Part shown: positions 1 through 9,940 of the stretch, piece after piece
Layout of the letters: every line of letters begins with the position of its first letter
How positions within the stretch are numbered: the stretch's first letter is position 1
Notes under the pieces: model-generated
Databases searched by the model: none
Told to the model about the DNA's origin: nothing
The model's input: only the letters and a program-made list of their open reading frames with translations
Translations under genes and position numbers: made by a program
Origin: Pedobacter endophyticus
Lineage (GTDB): Bacteria > Bacteroidota > Bacteroidia > Sphingobacteriales > Sphingobacteriaceae
Direction: 5' to 3'
NCBI RefSeq assembly: GCF_015679185.1
Contig: NZ_CP064939.1
Coordinates: forward strand, 4,464,001 to 4,528,000
Length of the DNA stretch: 64,000 nt

Positions 1-1797
1 ATATCTCCCTTTTGCCGCCAATAGTTCTGCATGCGTACCCGATTCTAAAAGCGTTCCCTTGTCTAACACCATAATTCGATCGGCCAGGCGGGCAGTCGAA
101 AAGCGGTGTGAAATCAGTACCGCCGATTTTCCCTTGGTGAGTTCGGCAAAACGCTGAAAAACTTCGTATTCGGCACGGGCATCGAGCGCCGCTGTGGGTT
201 CGTCTAAAATCAGTACCTGCGCATTTTTCATGTATGCCCTTGCCAGTGCAACTTTCTGCCATTCGCCACCCGAAAGTTCAACGCCATCGTTAAATTTTCT
301 TCCCAGCGCCTGCTCATAACCGTTGCCAAGTTTTAGTGCCAGTTGGTCGGCGAGGCTTTCTACGGCAGCCTTTTTAATTAGGTGCATATTATCAATTTCC
401 TTGATATTGCCCACTGCAATATTTTGGCGGAAACTCATCTGGTAACGGATATAATCCTGAAAGATAATCCCCAGGTTGTAGCGCAAGTCATCCAGATCGT
501 AAGCCCGAAGATCTTTTCCATCTAATAAGATGCGCCCTTCGGTGGGGTCGTACAAACGGGCCAGAAGTTTAACTAACGTTGTTTTACCGGCACCATTTTC
601 GCCTACCAGCGCTATTTTTTCGCCGGGCTTAAATTCAAAATTCAGGTTTCGGTTGGCCCACCGGGTAGTATTATGATATTGGAAGCCCACATTTTCGAAA
701 ACAAAACCTGTTTTTATAGGATTTGGAAAAGGAAGTGCATTTTTGGTTTTGGTAATTTTAGGCTGTATTTCAAAAAACTCAATGAAATCATTCAGATAAA
801 TAGCTCCTTGCGAAACGATGGTAAATCGGGCCAGCATGGTTTCCATTAAGCCACTTAGCTGCCTGAACGAGCCTGCCAAAAAGGTCAAACTGCCTACCGT
901 CGACTTCCCTTGAACGGTATTGTAGATGATAAACCCATAAGCCGCATAGTAACCCATTGTGCCCAATACCGAAAAGAATGTGCCCCAGCCCGATCGTCGG
1001 ACGGCGAGCTTGCTATTATCGGCGTAAAATTTATCAGATAAGGTTTTAAAACGGGCGATAATGAAATCCGAAAGGCCGAATATTTTAACTTCCTTGGCGG
1101 TTTCGTCGCTGGCACCAAGATAGCGCACGTAATCCAGTTCCCTCCGTTCGGGTGTTTGGCTTCTGGAGAGGGCATAGTTTTTACTGTTGAAGTACGATTC
1201 GCCCAAAAACGAAGGAATAATAGCGAGTAGTAAAAGTAAAATCAGCCAGGGGTTGAAGGCAATTAGTCCGGTAATTAAAAAAGCCATCGAAATAAAATCC
1301 TGTATCTGGCTCATCACTTGCGATAGCAGTACCGTTCTTCCGACGGTTTGTTGCCTTGCCCTTTCCAATTTATCGTAAAAAACAGAATCCTCAAACTGAT
1401 CCAGATCCAATGTTGCCGCATGCTCCATAATGCGCATAGAGGTATAATTGGCAAAGAGATCGCCCAATAAACTATCGGTTAGGTTGATCATTCTATTTAG
1501 GCCGTCGGTTACTATGGCCAGGGCAAACTCAATACCTACCAACTCCCATAACCGCTGCAAATTTCCGTTTGCGGCACTCCCGTTCAGCATTACCACTTCA
1601 TCGATAATTAACTTGCCAACGTACAATAACGCAACGGGCATTGCTGAGCGTAAAATCCTTAATATAAAACTGATAGTGGTTTTGGTGGGGCTGCTTTGCC
1701 AAACCAATTTGAAAAAACTGGGTAAGTTTTTTAACGAAGCTATACGATCTTTAAAAGTGATATTATCGAGGGGGATTGTATTTCTGTTTTTTGCCAT
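1..1797 (-). CDS. ABC transporter, fused permease and ATP-binding protein (3' end cut by window)
   Basis: Half-transporter of the ABC exporter type: an N-terminal membrane domain (roughly residues 25-330, several hydrophobic stretches) followed by a nucleotide-binding domain. Visible ATPase motifs are Walker A GENGAGKT near residue 399, the signature LSGGE near 507, Walker B VLILDEP and the H-loop ISHR. The ATG at 1795-1797 begins MAKNRNT and the frame stays open for all 599 codons to the left edge. The last residues seen, LLAAKGRY, usually lie about 10-20 residues before the end of the family, so little is missing. It would act as a homodimer in the inner membrane. The substrate cannot be told from sequence. 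It is transcribed in the same direction as the PUL sensor but is separated from it by a repeat-bearing gap. Confidence 0.9.
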   Translation of the reverse strand, partial: MAKNRNTIPLDNITFKDRIASLKNLPSFFKLVWQSSPTKTTISFILRILRSAMPVALLYVGKLIIDEVVMLNGSAANGNLQRLWELVGIEFALAIVTDGLNRMINLTDSLLGDLFANYTSMRIMEHAATLDLDQFEDSVFYDKLERARQQTVGRTVLLSQVMSQIQDFISMAFLITGLIAFNPWLILLLLLAIIPSFLGESYFNSKNYALSRSQTPERRELDYVRYLGASDETAKEVKIFGLSDFIIARFKTLSDKFYADNSKLAVRRSGWGTFFSVLGTMGYYAAYGFIIYNTVQGKSTVGSLTFLAGSFRQLSGLMETMLARFTIVSQGAIYLNDFIEFFEIQPKITKTKNALPFPNPIKTGFVFENVGFQYHNTTRWANRNLNFEFKPGEKIALVGENGAGKTTLVKLLARLYDPTEGRILLDGKDLRAYDLDDLRYNLGIIFQDYIRYQMSFRQNIAVGNIKEIDNMHLIKKAAVESLADQLALKLGNGYEQALGRKFNDGVELSGGEWQKVALARAYMKNAQVLILDEPTAALDARAEYEVFQRFAELTKGKSAVLISHRFSTARLADRIMVLDKGTLLESGTHAELLAAKGRY

Positions 1798-1920
1798 TTA
1801 AAGAAAAGAGGATCGTACAAATTTATCCTAATTAGCTGATTTGTGATGCGGATTGATGTAAAAAAAACAAGCTTTGCTCAAAAAAGCGATTAGAGGGATA
1901 AATCAAAAAAATATTGTCAT

Positions 1921-1991
1921 CCTGAGCATTTCGACTGGAATTTATCTTGAGCGAAGTCGAAAGGCTCAGATCCGATAGCTATCGGATGACA
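1921..1991. repeat. Dispersed palindromic repeat, copy 1
   Basis: The 51 bases at 1941-1991 are identical to 57625-57675, and a shortened relative lies near 28754. The element contains the inverted pair TCCGATAGCTATCGGA and the word GAGCGAAGTCGAAAGGCTC. It sits in the 275-base gap between the ABC gene and the 3' end of the sensor gene. I see no gene here; apparent short reading frames come from the repeat. Confidence 0.75.
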
Positions 1992-2072
1992 GCTGAAGAA
2001 TGCAGAGCCCCAATTGACGCACTGCCCACCAGAAGTGGGGGGGAAGGACCACCGTTTATAAAAGGTGTTTCG

Positions 2073-5000
2073 CTACGCTTTTTGCTCTTGCATAAAATCT
2101 CTGGGGCTTTTGCCGAAGTGTTTTTTAAACTCAATGCTGAAGTACTTGCGGTCGTTAAAACCAACTGCGTATGCCACTTCCGAAATATTGCCGGCATTTT
2201 GTTGCAGCAGTTGCGCTGCCCTTTTTAGTCGTATCGATTTGATAAAATCGTTTACAGAGAGATCGGTCAATGCCCTGAGTTTTTTATACAACACCGGTTG
2301 GCTCATTCCAATGGCCGAGGCAAGCGTAGGTACATCAAAATTAGCGTCGGCAATATGATCTTCAATAAGCTGTATAATCTTGGTTAAGAACTTCTGCTCG
2401 GTTGAATTAACAATCATATTGCTTGGTTCGAGGCTAATCACCTGGGCAAACTTGCGTTTTATAGTTTCGCGGGCGTTTAGCAGATTATGCACATTCAGTT
2501 CCAGAATTTTGAGGTTAAAGGGTTTCATGATGTAAGCATCGGCTCCGTTTTCGAATCCGTTCAACTGGTGGATATAAGCAGACCGGGCAGTGAGCAAAAT
2601 AACCGGAATATGGCTCGTCCTTTCATCAGTTTTTAGCTTTCTGCACAACTCCAGTCCATCCATTATCGGCATCATCACATCACTTATAATAATATCCGGA
2701 ATAATCTCTATGGCGCTTTCAAATCCTTTTAAACCATTTACGCTCTGGTAGATGTTATACAGCTGAGCAAGCGATGAATTTATAAAAGCCCTCACTTCAT
2801 CATTATCCTCAACCACCAGCACATTATATTTTCTTTCTTCGTGAGCTGTTTCTTCGTTATTCGGCAATGCAACCGACATTGTTTGGGGCACATTGTAGTT
2901 TACAACGTCATCATAATAATGATAATCGTTAATAAAATCAGAATCGTTAAAGTGCGCCTTGCCTGTCTTCAACCGTACGGTGAAACAGGTCGAGCCCGGC
3001 CAGTTGTCCGCCTTCGGAGTGCTTTTGAACGAAATTTCGCCATGATGCAGTTCTACAATGCTTTTCGAGAACGATAAACCCAGGCCTGTGCCGATTGAAG
3101 CATGGTTATTGGCCTGATAAAACATGTTGAACAGGTTCGATTGGTGCTCGGTTGGTATGCCGCTGCCGTTATCGCAAATTGTAATAGCAACCCCGTCGCC
3201 TGCCTGGGCAATACCAAAATTGATCTTTCACTTGTCGGGCGTAAACTTAAAAGCATTGGATAGCAGATTAAACAGTACTTTTTCCATTTGAACCTTATCA
3301 AAATAGAGTTCAATTTCTTCGCGTTCAGCAGTAAATTGATAATCGATCTGTTTGGCGATCGCCATATTTTGGAAGGCAATAAAAATTTCTCTGCAAAATT
3401 TAACTACATTTCCCGGGCTCACGTGTAATTGCATTTTGCCGCTTTCAGCTTTTCTAAAATCCAGCAGTTCGGTAACCAGGCGCATTAATCGATCTGCATT
3501 GTTTTTTATCGGCTGAAGCGCTTTGCTCCATTGCGGCTCGTTTTGACTTTTTTCGATCAGCGTTTCCAGCGGACCTACAATGAGTGTTAGCGGGGTTCTG
3601 ATTTCGTGCGAGATGTTGGTAAAGAACTCAAGCTTATGCTCATTAATTTCCTTCTCCCTGGTAAGCACCGCCCGAATGAGCAAGTACCGAACCAGCAAGA
3701 TAAAGATTGCGGCAACAATGCATACGTAACTTAAATAGGCCCACCAAGTGCGATAATAGGGCGGAAGTACCTCAATATTTAACCTGCTCAACTGCTTTGT
3801 CCAGATGCCATCGTTGTTGCTGGCCTTTACCAACAAGGTATAATGCCCGGGCGAAAGGTTGGTGTAACTTGCCGCCGGATTAGCTACATAGTTCCAGTTT
3901 TTTTCAAAACCATCCAACTTATAGGCATAGCGATTCTTTTCGGGCTTTATAAAATTTAAAAGGGTAAACTCAACGGTAAATACATCTTGTTCGGGCTTAA
4001 AAGTAATTGACTTTACGGTGCTGATGTTAGCGTTTAACAAATTGCTGTTGGCATTAATTGAAACTGGTTTTCCAAACAACTTCAGCCCCGTAAAAATAAC
4101 TGGTTGGGTACTTGTGTTTTCTTTAATCTCGTCGGGCCTAAAGCTGATCATACCGCTCAAGCCTCCAAAATAGAAGGTGCCGGATCGATCTCTTAAAAAC
4201 GATTTCTGATTAAACTCATTACCCGGCAGGCCGTCTTTTGTATTGTAAGTTTTAAACGTTTTTTGCTGCGGATTGTACTTGCACAAGCCGTTGTCGGTGC
4301 TAATCCACAGGTTATTGCTGTCGTCTTGTAAAATGCCCATAATGTTATTGCTGGGCAATCCGTCGAGCTTAGTGGTTTGGGAATAGGCGTGCTGATCGGG
4401 GTAGAGCTTAAAAAGCCCATTTCGGGCTGTTCCCAGCCATAAAAAGCCCAGTTTATCTTCGGTGATGCAGCTGATTTCGTTGTATTTTAATTTCTCAGGA
4501 GAGTCTGCGGTACGGCGCTTAAATCGGCTTTCGTTGTTTTTCAAATAGTGCAGCCCAGTATTAGTCGCCACCCAGAGTGTTCTTTTAGAATCTTCAAAAA
4601 TATAATTAACGGCATCTTCGAGCCCATTAATCCGGTTTCTGATAAATTTACCGGCTGAGGCATCGAAGCTATTCAGTCCACTATTTGTACCTACCCAAAA
4701 ACGGCCATAACTATCTTCAAAAAGAGAAGTAATTTCGTCGTTACCGAGTGATGAAGTATCATTTTTATGGCTGGTATACCTTACAAAACTGTTGGTTTCG
4801 GGTTTAAATTCGTTAAGCCCGCCCAAATGCGTGCCGATCCAGATTCGGTTCTGTCTATCCTTTATAATTGCCTTTACCAAGTTTGAGCTTAAGCTATTGC
4901 GATTGTTCGGGTCATATTTATAATGGATGTACGAATTGGTTTTGCTGTTGTAATAGTTAAGACCTTCGCCCTCCGTTCCAATCCACAAATTTCTGTTTCC

Positions 5001-6113
5001 ACCCTCCATTATCGAGCTTACTACCTGGCTACTCAAACCGCTCGATGTATTTGAGCTTGCATACACGTTAAACGGAGTGTAGTTTGGATAAACCATGCTG
5101 ACTGCACCGAAGTAGGAGCCGACCCAAACAATGCCCTGCCGATCTTGAAAAATGGCGTAAACCGAATTTTGACTTAAGCTAGAAGGGTTGCCGGGCTCAT
5201 TTTGGATCGTACTAAAACTTTTCGATTTCGGATCATAAATGTTAATCCCATGCAAGGTTGCTATCCACAACTTGCCCGCTTTATCTTGTGTTATTTTGCG
5301 GATATTATTGCTGCTGATGCCCTTCGTATTTAAAATAGAATATGTATAGTTGGTAATTTGGTGTGTGATGAGGTTGAGTTTGTACAAGCCCGTTTGCTTG
5401 GTTCCGATCCATAAATTATCATTGCCATCTTCGGCGATGCTGGTAATGTGGTTATCAACCGCAACATCAAGGCTGTCGCTAAAATTCTTGAAGTGTTTAA
5501 AACGAGTTCCGCCCTTGTTGATTAGCATGCTCATTAATCCCTTGGAAGTACCTAGCCAGATGGTGCCTGTATGGTCTTGATAGATCTGATAAACATCCTG
5601 CGGATGTACCTTATTTACCAGAAAATGTTTGAATCGGTACTTTTTATTGGGATCTAATAAATTTAATCCGTTACCTGTACCTATCCAAACCCTGTTTTGT
5701 CGGTCTTGGTAGATATGTCTGATCAGATTATTGCTGATGCCGGCAATGTCGTTTGCGTTATGCTGAAAGCGTTCGAAGTTGTCGCTTGTTTCATTATACT
5801 TATTTAAGCCGGCAGGTGTTCCAATTAGGAGGGTGCCATTTTTGAGGCACAGAATAGTGTTTATATATTGTGAGGAAGTTAAGCTATTGGGATTACCTTT
5901 CTCCAGAAAATAGGTTTTAAAATTCTTTGAATCATACTTGTTTAATCCAAAACGAGTACCAAACCACATAAAGCCTTTTGCATCCTGCGCAATAGAAAGT
6001 ACCGAACTTTGCGAAAGCCCGTCTTCAACATTAAGGTGCTTAAAAACATACGGATTTTGAGCAAAGCTTACGGCCGAAATGAAAACAAATATAAAGACTA
6101 ATCTTAACTTCAT
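2073..6113 (-). pseudogene. Hybrid two-component system regulator (HTCS) of the PUL, interrupted by in-frame TGA
   Basis: One reading frame of 1346 codons is broken only by a TGA at 3230-3228 (codon 962). Order of parts: signal peptide (residues 1-19), about 14 Reg_prop propeller repeats of the WIGT-x-GLN type (20-690), Y_Y_Y domain (about 700-775), membrane helix (791-813), HisKA with phospho-acceptor His836 in SHEIRTP, HATPase starting before and continuing after the stop (GTGLGLS box downstream), receiver with Asp1145 in SDVMMP, and a C-terminal AraC-type HTH. The context FTPDK-stop-KINF suggests a Gly codon GGA changed to TGA. Such proteins sense oligosaccharide in the periplasm and activate the adjacent susCD operon. 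As written, the product would lack most of the kinase ATP lid, the receiver and the DNA-binding domain. A sequencing error or leaky read-through is the alternative. Confidence 0.9.
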
Positions 6114-6293
6114 TAAAGGGGGTAAGAGGTTTGGTTATCGATTTAAAAGTACAATTATGTTTGAATTAAACGAAATAGGGCCTTTCTATAACAATAGTGA
6201 TCTAGGACCGAAAAAGCAGAAAAGACAATTTTTTTTTGATTTTACCCCCTAATCTTTTAGAAATTTATCCCTATTTTTAAAAAAAAAACTTTG

Positions 6294-6301
6294 TACATTT
6301 G
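6294..6301 (+). promoter_or_regulatory. Putative -7 box of the susCD operon promoter
   Basis: TACATTTG fits the Bacteroidota -7 consensus TAnnTTTG. A clear -33 TTTG is not visible 19-21 bases upstream, where the DNA is A/T-rich. A start near 6308 would give a leader of about 400 bases before susC. Placement is inference. Confidence 0.4.
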
Positions 6302-6449
6302 TAATGTTATTATTACATTTAGTTGGATAAAAAAACCTCCCTTTAGGAGATGCTTAAACCCTTATTAATAGAAAGTCAAGCCAATAACATTATCCTGCAT
6401 TAAATAGTAAACTTAGAATTTTTTTTACAGAAATTTTAGTCAAAGAAAA

Positions 6450-6683
6450 TTCATTCCAATTGAACTCTTCTGTATGATTGTCTTTTCTAACCGAAAAGAT
6501 TAGCAGAATAATTCATCCCAAATTGAACCATTGGATATTGCTTTCTTTTTCAATAGAAAGATTAGCCAAATGACCTTCATCCCACACTGAAACTGGTAGA
6601 TCTTTGAAAAAAGATTGGCCACACAATAAAATTCATCCCTCATTGAACCGATAGCTTTTGCTTTCTTTTAGGAGAAAAGAAAG
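6450..6683 (+). repeat. Four imperfect leader repeats, each with a hairpin, before susC
   Basis: Units begin at 6450, 6512, 6576 and 6632, each with TTCATcCC-n(2-3)-TTGAAC-like sequence (period 56-64). Each carries a hairpin at the same relative place: TCTTTTC/GAAAAGA (6481-6499), CTTTCT/AGAAAG (6541-6560), ATCTTT/AAAGAT with a GAAA loop (6600-6615), and CTTTCTTTT/AAAAGAAAG (6661-6683). The stem sequences differ while pairing is kept, which points to selected RNA structure. The last stem ends 31 bases before the susC ATG. The rest of the 601-base gap (6114-6714) holds the divergent promoters and no gene. Confidence 0.6.
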
Positions 6684-6714
6684 AAGAACTATATAAACCA
6701 AATTTTTAAACCAT

Positions 6715-9700
6715 ATGAGGAAAATTTACATTCTGAACAACAGGTCCCTGTGTCAAAAGATGCACAGGTGCTCAAAGCTCTTAGCTTTGTTCATCATTTT
6801 ATTATTGGCCAATTCACGTGTTTTTGCCCAGAGCAAAACCATTGTTGGCGTAGTGACCGATGAAAGCAAACAAACCATTCCTGGCGTTTCTATTTCTGTT
6901 AAAGGCACAAAATCTACGGCGCAGACGGATGATCAGGGCCGATACCGGATTCAGGCTCTACCAACCGATCAGCTTATCTTTAATTATATTGGTTATGTTG
7001 GGCAAACCATCACGGTTGGGGCTAAAACAACGATTAATGTTTCGCTGATATCATCGGTTACAGGACTCGATGATGTGGTTGTTATAGGATATGGAACAAC
7101 AAAAAGGGCCGACTTAACGGGAGCCGTAGGTTCTGTTAATATGAAGGATTTTGAACAGGCGCCTGTAAAATCTTTCGACCAGGCTTTGGCAGGTCGTGTG
7201 GCAGGTGTACAAGTATCTACAAACAATGGTCAACCGGGTGCAACGGCAAACATTGTTATTCGTGGTGCAGGTTCCATTTCGCAAAGTAATTCTCCTTTGT
7301 ATGTAATCGATGGCTTCCCCTCCGAAAGTGCCAATGCCAATTCGATCAATACATCCGATATCGAAAGTATAGACATTTTAAAGGATGCCTCTGCCACGGC
7401 TATTTATGGAGCTCGTGGATCAAACGGTGTAGTTTTAATTACCACAAAAAAGGGAAAGATGGGCAAACCACAGCTTAGCTACAACGCCTATTATGGAACA
7501 CAGCAAGCGCCAGCAAAGATTCCACTTATGAATGCTTTCGAATTTGTTAAATACGTAAAAGAACTTAATTCTAGTTATGCAGATACAATTTATCTCAAAG
7601 ATGGTGTTACCCTTGATGATTATAAAAATGTAGCGAGTATAGACATGCAGGACTATGTTTTTCAAAACGGTCAAAATCAAAACCACGATATTGCCCTAAG
7701 AGGTGGAAATGATAAAACAACCTATTCGATTTCTGGGAATTTCAATAATCAAAAAGGGATTGTAATCGAGAGTGGCTTCAAACGATATCAAGGTCGTTTT
7801 GTACTCGATCAAACTATTACCGATAAGTTAAAGGCAGGTGTAAATGTAAATTACGCTTATACCGAAACCTTTGGAACGCCAGTTTCTCCTAATAGTTTCT
7901 GGGCTTCGACTGCGTTGTACTATGCGGTTTGGGGTTACAGACCAGCGGCAGCACTATCTGGAAGGGATGAAAATACCAATATATTGGATTCTTTTTATGA
8001 TCCAACAAATGATCTTGCTAATAATCAAGATTATCGTGTAAATCCATTAATCAGTTTGCAGAACCAGAAAACGCTATATAAGGCAACTGCAATGGTTGCC
8101 AATGGCTATGCGGAATATGCATTTACCCCTAAGTTAAAGTTGAGAATAGCAGGCGGTTTTACCAATACAAACACCGAGACCAATATTTTTAATAATTCGC
8201 TAACGCAGTCGGGGAGTAAATGGAACGCCACCGGGCCAAACGGCACTTTCGCTACGAGTCCAAATTTTAATTGGTTAAATGACAATACGTTAACCTATCG
8301 GAATACCTTTAACAGCGACCACAATTTAACGGCTTTGGTAGGTTATTCATCGCAAGGAAACAGAAATTCTTACCGTTCTATTTATGCCACCCAGGTAACC
8401 AACGAAAGCTTGGGGATTGATGCTTTGGATTTGGTGCCTGCTTCAAATTCGAGCGTAACTTCACGCAGCTCGCGTTGGATGCTTCAATCTTTTTTAGGAA
8501 GAGTTAACTATGATTTTAAAGGCAAATACTTGTTAACCGCGAGCTTTAGAGCCGACGGATCCTCTAAATTTGCACCAGGTAATCGTTGGGGCTATTTCCC
8601 TTCTGCATCTGCAGGATGGAGATTTAGCCAGGAAAAATTCATGAAGAATGTTACCTGGCTCTCCGATGGTAAAATTCGGGTAGGATACGGTGCTTCAGGC
8701 AACAATCGTGTCGACGATTTTGCCTATTTGCCATCCATAAATTTGGCTGATATTCAATATTGGTATTCCTTTAATGGCCAGCCTGTTGCCATTGGTTCGG
8801 TAATTACCGCTGGAGGAAATACTGATCTCAAATGGGAAACCAACCTCCAAACAAATATAGGTTTAGATTTAAGCTTTTTTAAAAATAAACTTGGCCTAAC
8901 ACTTGATGTTTATAAACGTGTTACAAACGATTTGTTATTGAATGCACAATTGCCTTATGCAAGTGGTATCCAAAGGGCTACAGGGTTTAAAAATATTGGT
9001 AGCCTCGAAAACCGTGGTTTAGAGATTTCACTTAATAGCACCAACATTCAAACCAAAAATTTCCGTTGGACAAGCAATTTCAACATCAGTTTTAACCAGA
9101 ATAAAATAGTAGAATTAACAGAAGGGCAAAACTCATTGCTTTCTGGCTCAGGTACGTTTTTTAACACAAATTACAGCAGTTTATCTCCTTATATCTCTGT
9201 CAAGGGCAGGCCAGTTGGTGAAATGTATGGCTTAATTTTCGATGGTATTTATCAATACGCCGATTTTGATAAAATGCCAAATGGCGCATATGTACTTAAA
9301 CCTAACATCACAACAAATGGAGCAACACGAGCATCTATTCGGCCAGGAGATATTAAATACAAAGATTTAAATGGCGACTTGGTGGTTAACAATAACGACT
9401 ATACCATTATTGGTCGTGGTTTGCCCATTCATACGGGTGGCTTTAGCAATAACTTTACTTATAGAAATTGGGATTTAGGCGTTTTCTTACAATGGTCGTA
9501 CGGCAATAATATTATCAATGCAAACCGTTACGTTTTTGAAGGCGGCATTGTATACAATCCAAACCTTAACCAATACGCTTCCTTTCAAAATCGTTGGTCA
9601 CCGACTAATCCATCTAATACTATATATCGAGCAGGAGGGATGGTGTCAGGAAATTATTCTTCAAGGGTAGTGGAAGATGGATCTTACCTAAGATTAAAGA

Positions 9701-9921
9701 CTCTTCAATTGGGTTATAATTTTTCAAAAAAGATTTTATCGAAAATAGGCATGTCGAAACTGCGTTTAAATGCATCAGCACAAAACCTGTTAACCTTTAC
9801 GGGTTATTCAGGCCCAGATCCTGAATCATCTTCGCGACCAGGTAATTTAACTCCTGGTTTTGATTTCGCAAATTACCCTCAGTCCTTTACTGTAACTTTT
9901 GGTTTAAATGCAACCTTTTAA
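6715..9921 (+). CDS. susC: SusC/RagA-type TonB-linked outer membrane receptor
   Basis: Outer membrane beta-barrel of 1068 residues that imports oligosaccharide with TonB energy, working with the SusD lid encoded next. An N-terminal hydrophobic signal segment ends near VFAQ (about residue 39). A carboxypeptidase-regulatory-like domain (about 43-120) follows, then the plug with the SusC-typical DDVVVIGYGT, LYVIDGFP and SNGVVLITTKKGK motifs, then the barrel ending in an aromatic C-terminus (NATF). There is no STN domain, which agrees with control by the adjacent hybrid two-component sensor rather than by a sigma/anti-sigma pair. A ~400-base structured leader precedes it. The SusD gene starts 19 bases after the stop. 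Confidence 0.95.
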   Translation: MRKIYILNNRSLCQKMHRCSKLLALFIILLLANSRVFAQSKTIVGVVTDESKQTIPGVSISVKGTKSTAQTDDQGRYRIQALPTDQLIFNYIGYVGQTITVGAKTTINVSLISSVTGLDDVVVIGYGTTKRADLTGAVGSVNMKDFEQAPVKSFDQALAGRVAGVQVSTNNGQPGATANIVIRGAGSISQSNSPLYVIDGFPSESANANSINTSDIESIDILKDASATAIYGARGSNGVVLITTKKGKMGKPQLSYNAYYGTQQAPAKIPLMNAFEFVKYVKELNSSYADTIYLKDGVTLDDYKNVASIDMQDYVFQNGQNQNHDIALRGGNDKTTYSISGNFNNQKGIVIESGFKRYQGRFVLDQTITDKLKAGVNVNYAYTETFGTPVSPNSFWASTALYYAVWGYRPAAALSGRDENTNILDSFYDPTNDLANNQDYRVNPLISLQNQKTLYKATAMVANGYAEYAFTPKLKLRIAGGFTNTNTETNIFNNSLTQSGSKWNATGPNGTFATSPNFNWLNDNTLTYRNTFNSDHNLTALVGYSSQGNRNSYRSIYATQVTNESLGIDALDLVPASNSSVTSRSSRWMLQSFLGRVNYDFKGKYLLTASFRADGSSKFAPGNRWGYFPSASAGWRFSQEKFMKNVTWLSDGKIRVGYGASGNNRVDDFAYLPSINLADIQYWYSFNGQPVAIGSVITAGGNTDLKWETNLQTNIGLDLSFFKNKLGLTLDVYKRVTNDLLLNAQLPYASGIQRATGFKNIGSLENRGLEISLNSTNIQTKNFRWTSNFNISFNQNKIVELTEGQNSLLSGSGTFFNTNYSSLSPYISVKGRPVGEMYGLIFDGIYQYADFDKMPNGAYVLKPNITTNGATRASIRPGDIKYKDLNGDLVVNNNDYTIIGRGLPIHTGGFSNNFTYRNWDLGVFLQWSYGNNIINANRYVFEGGIVYNPNLNQYASFQNRWSPTNPSNTIYRAGGMVSGNYSSRVVEDGSYLRLKTLQLGYNFSKKILSKIGMSKLRLNASAQNLLTFTGYSGPDPESSSRPGNLTPGFDFANYPQSFTVTFGLNATF

Positions 9922-9940
9922 TCACCTTAAAAATAAGACA

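Noticed and set aside
1448..1801. Forward reading frame of 117 codons
   Set aside because: It is the opposite strand of the ABC transporter, whose conserved motifs are clear.
3228..3230. TGA as a selenocysteine codon in the sensor
   Set aside because: The position fits a glycine in the ATP-binding domain, no Sec function is expected there, and I see no downstream Sec-insertion-type hairpin of note. A nonsense change is simpler.
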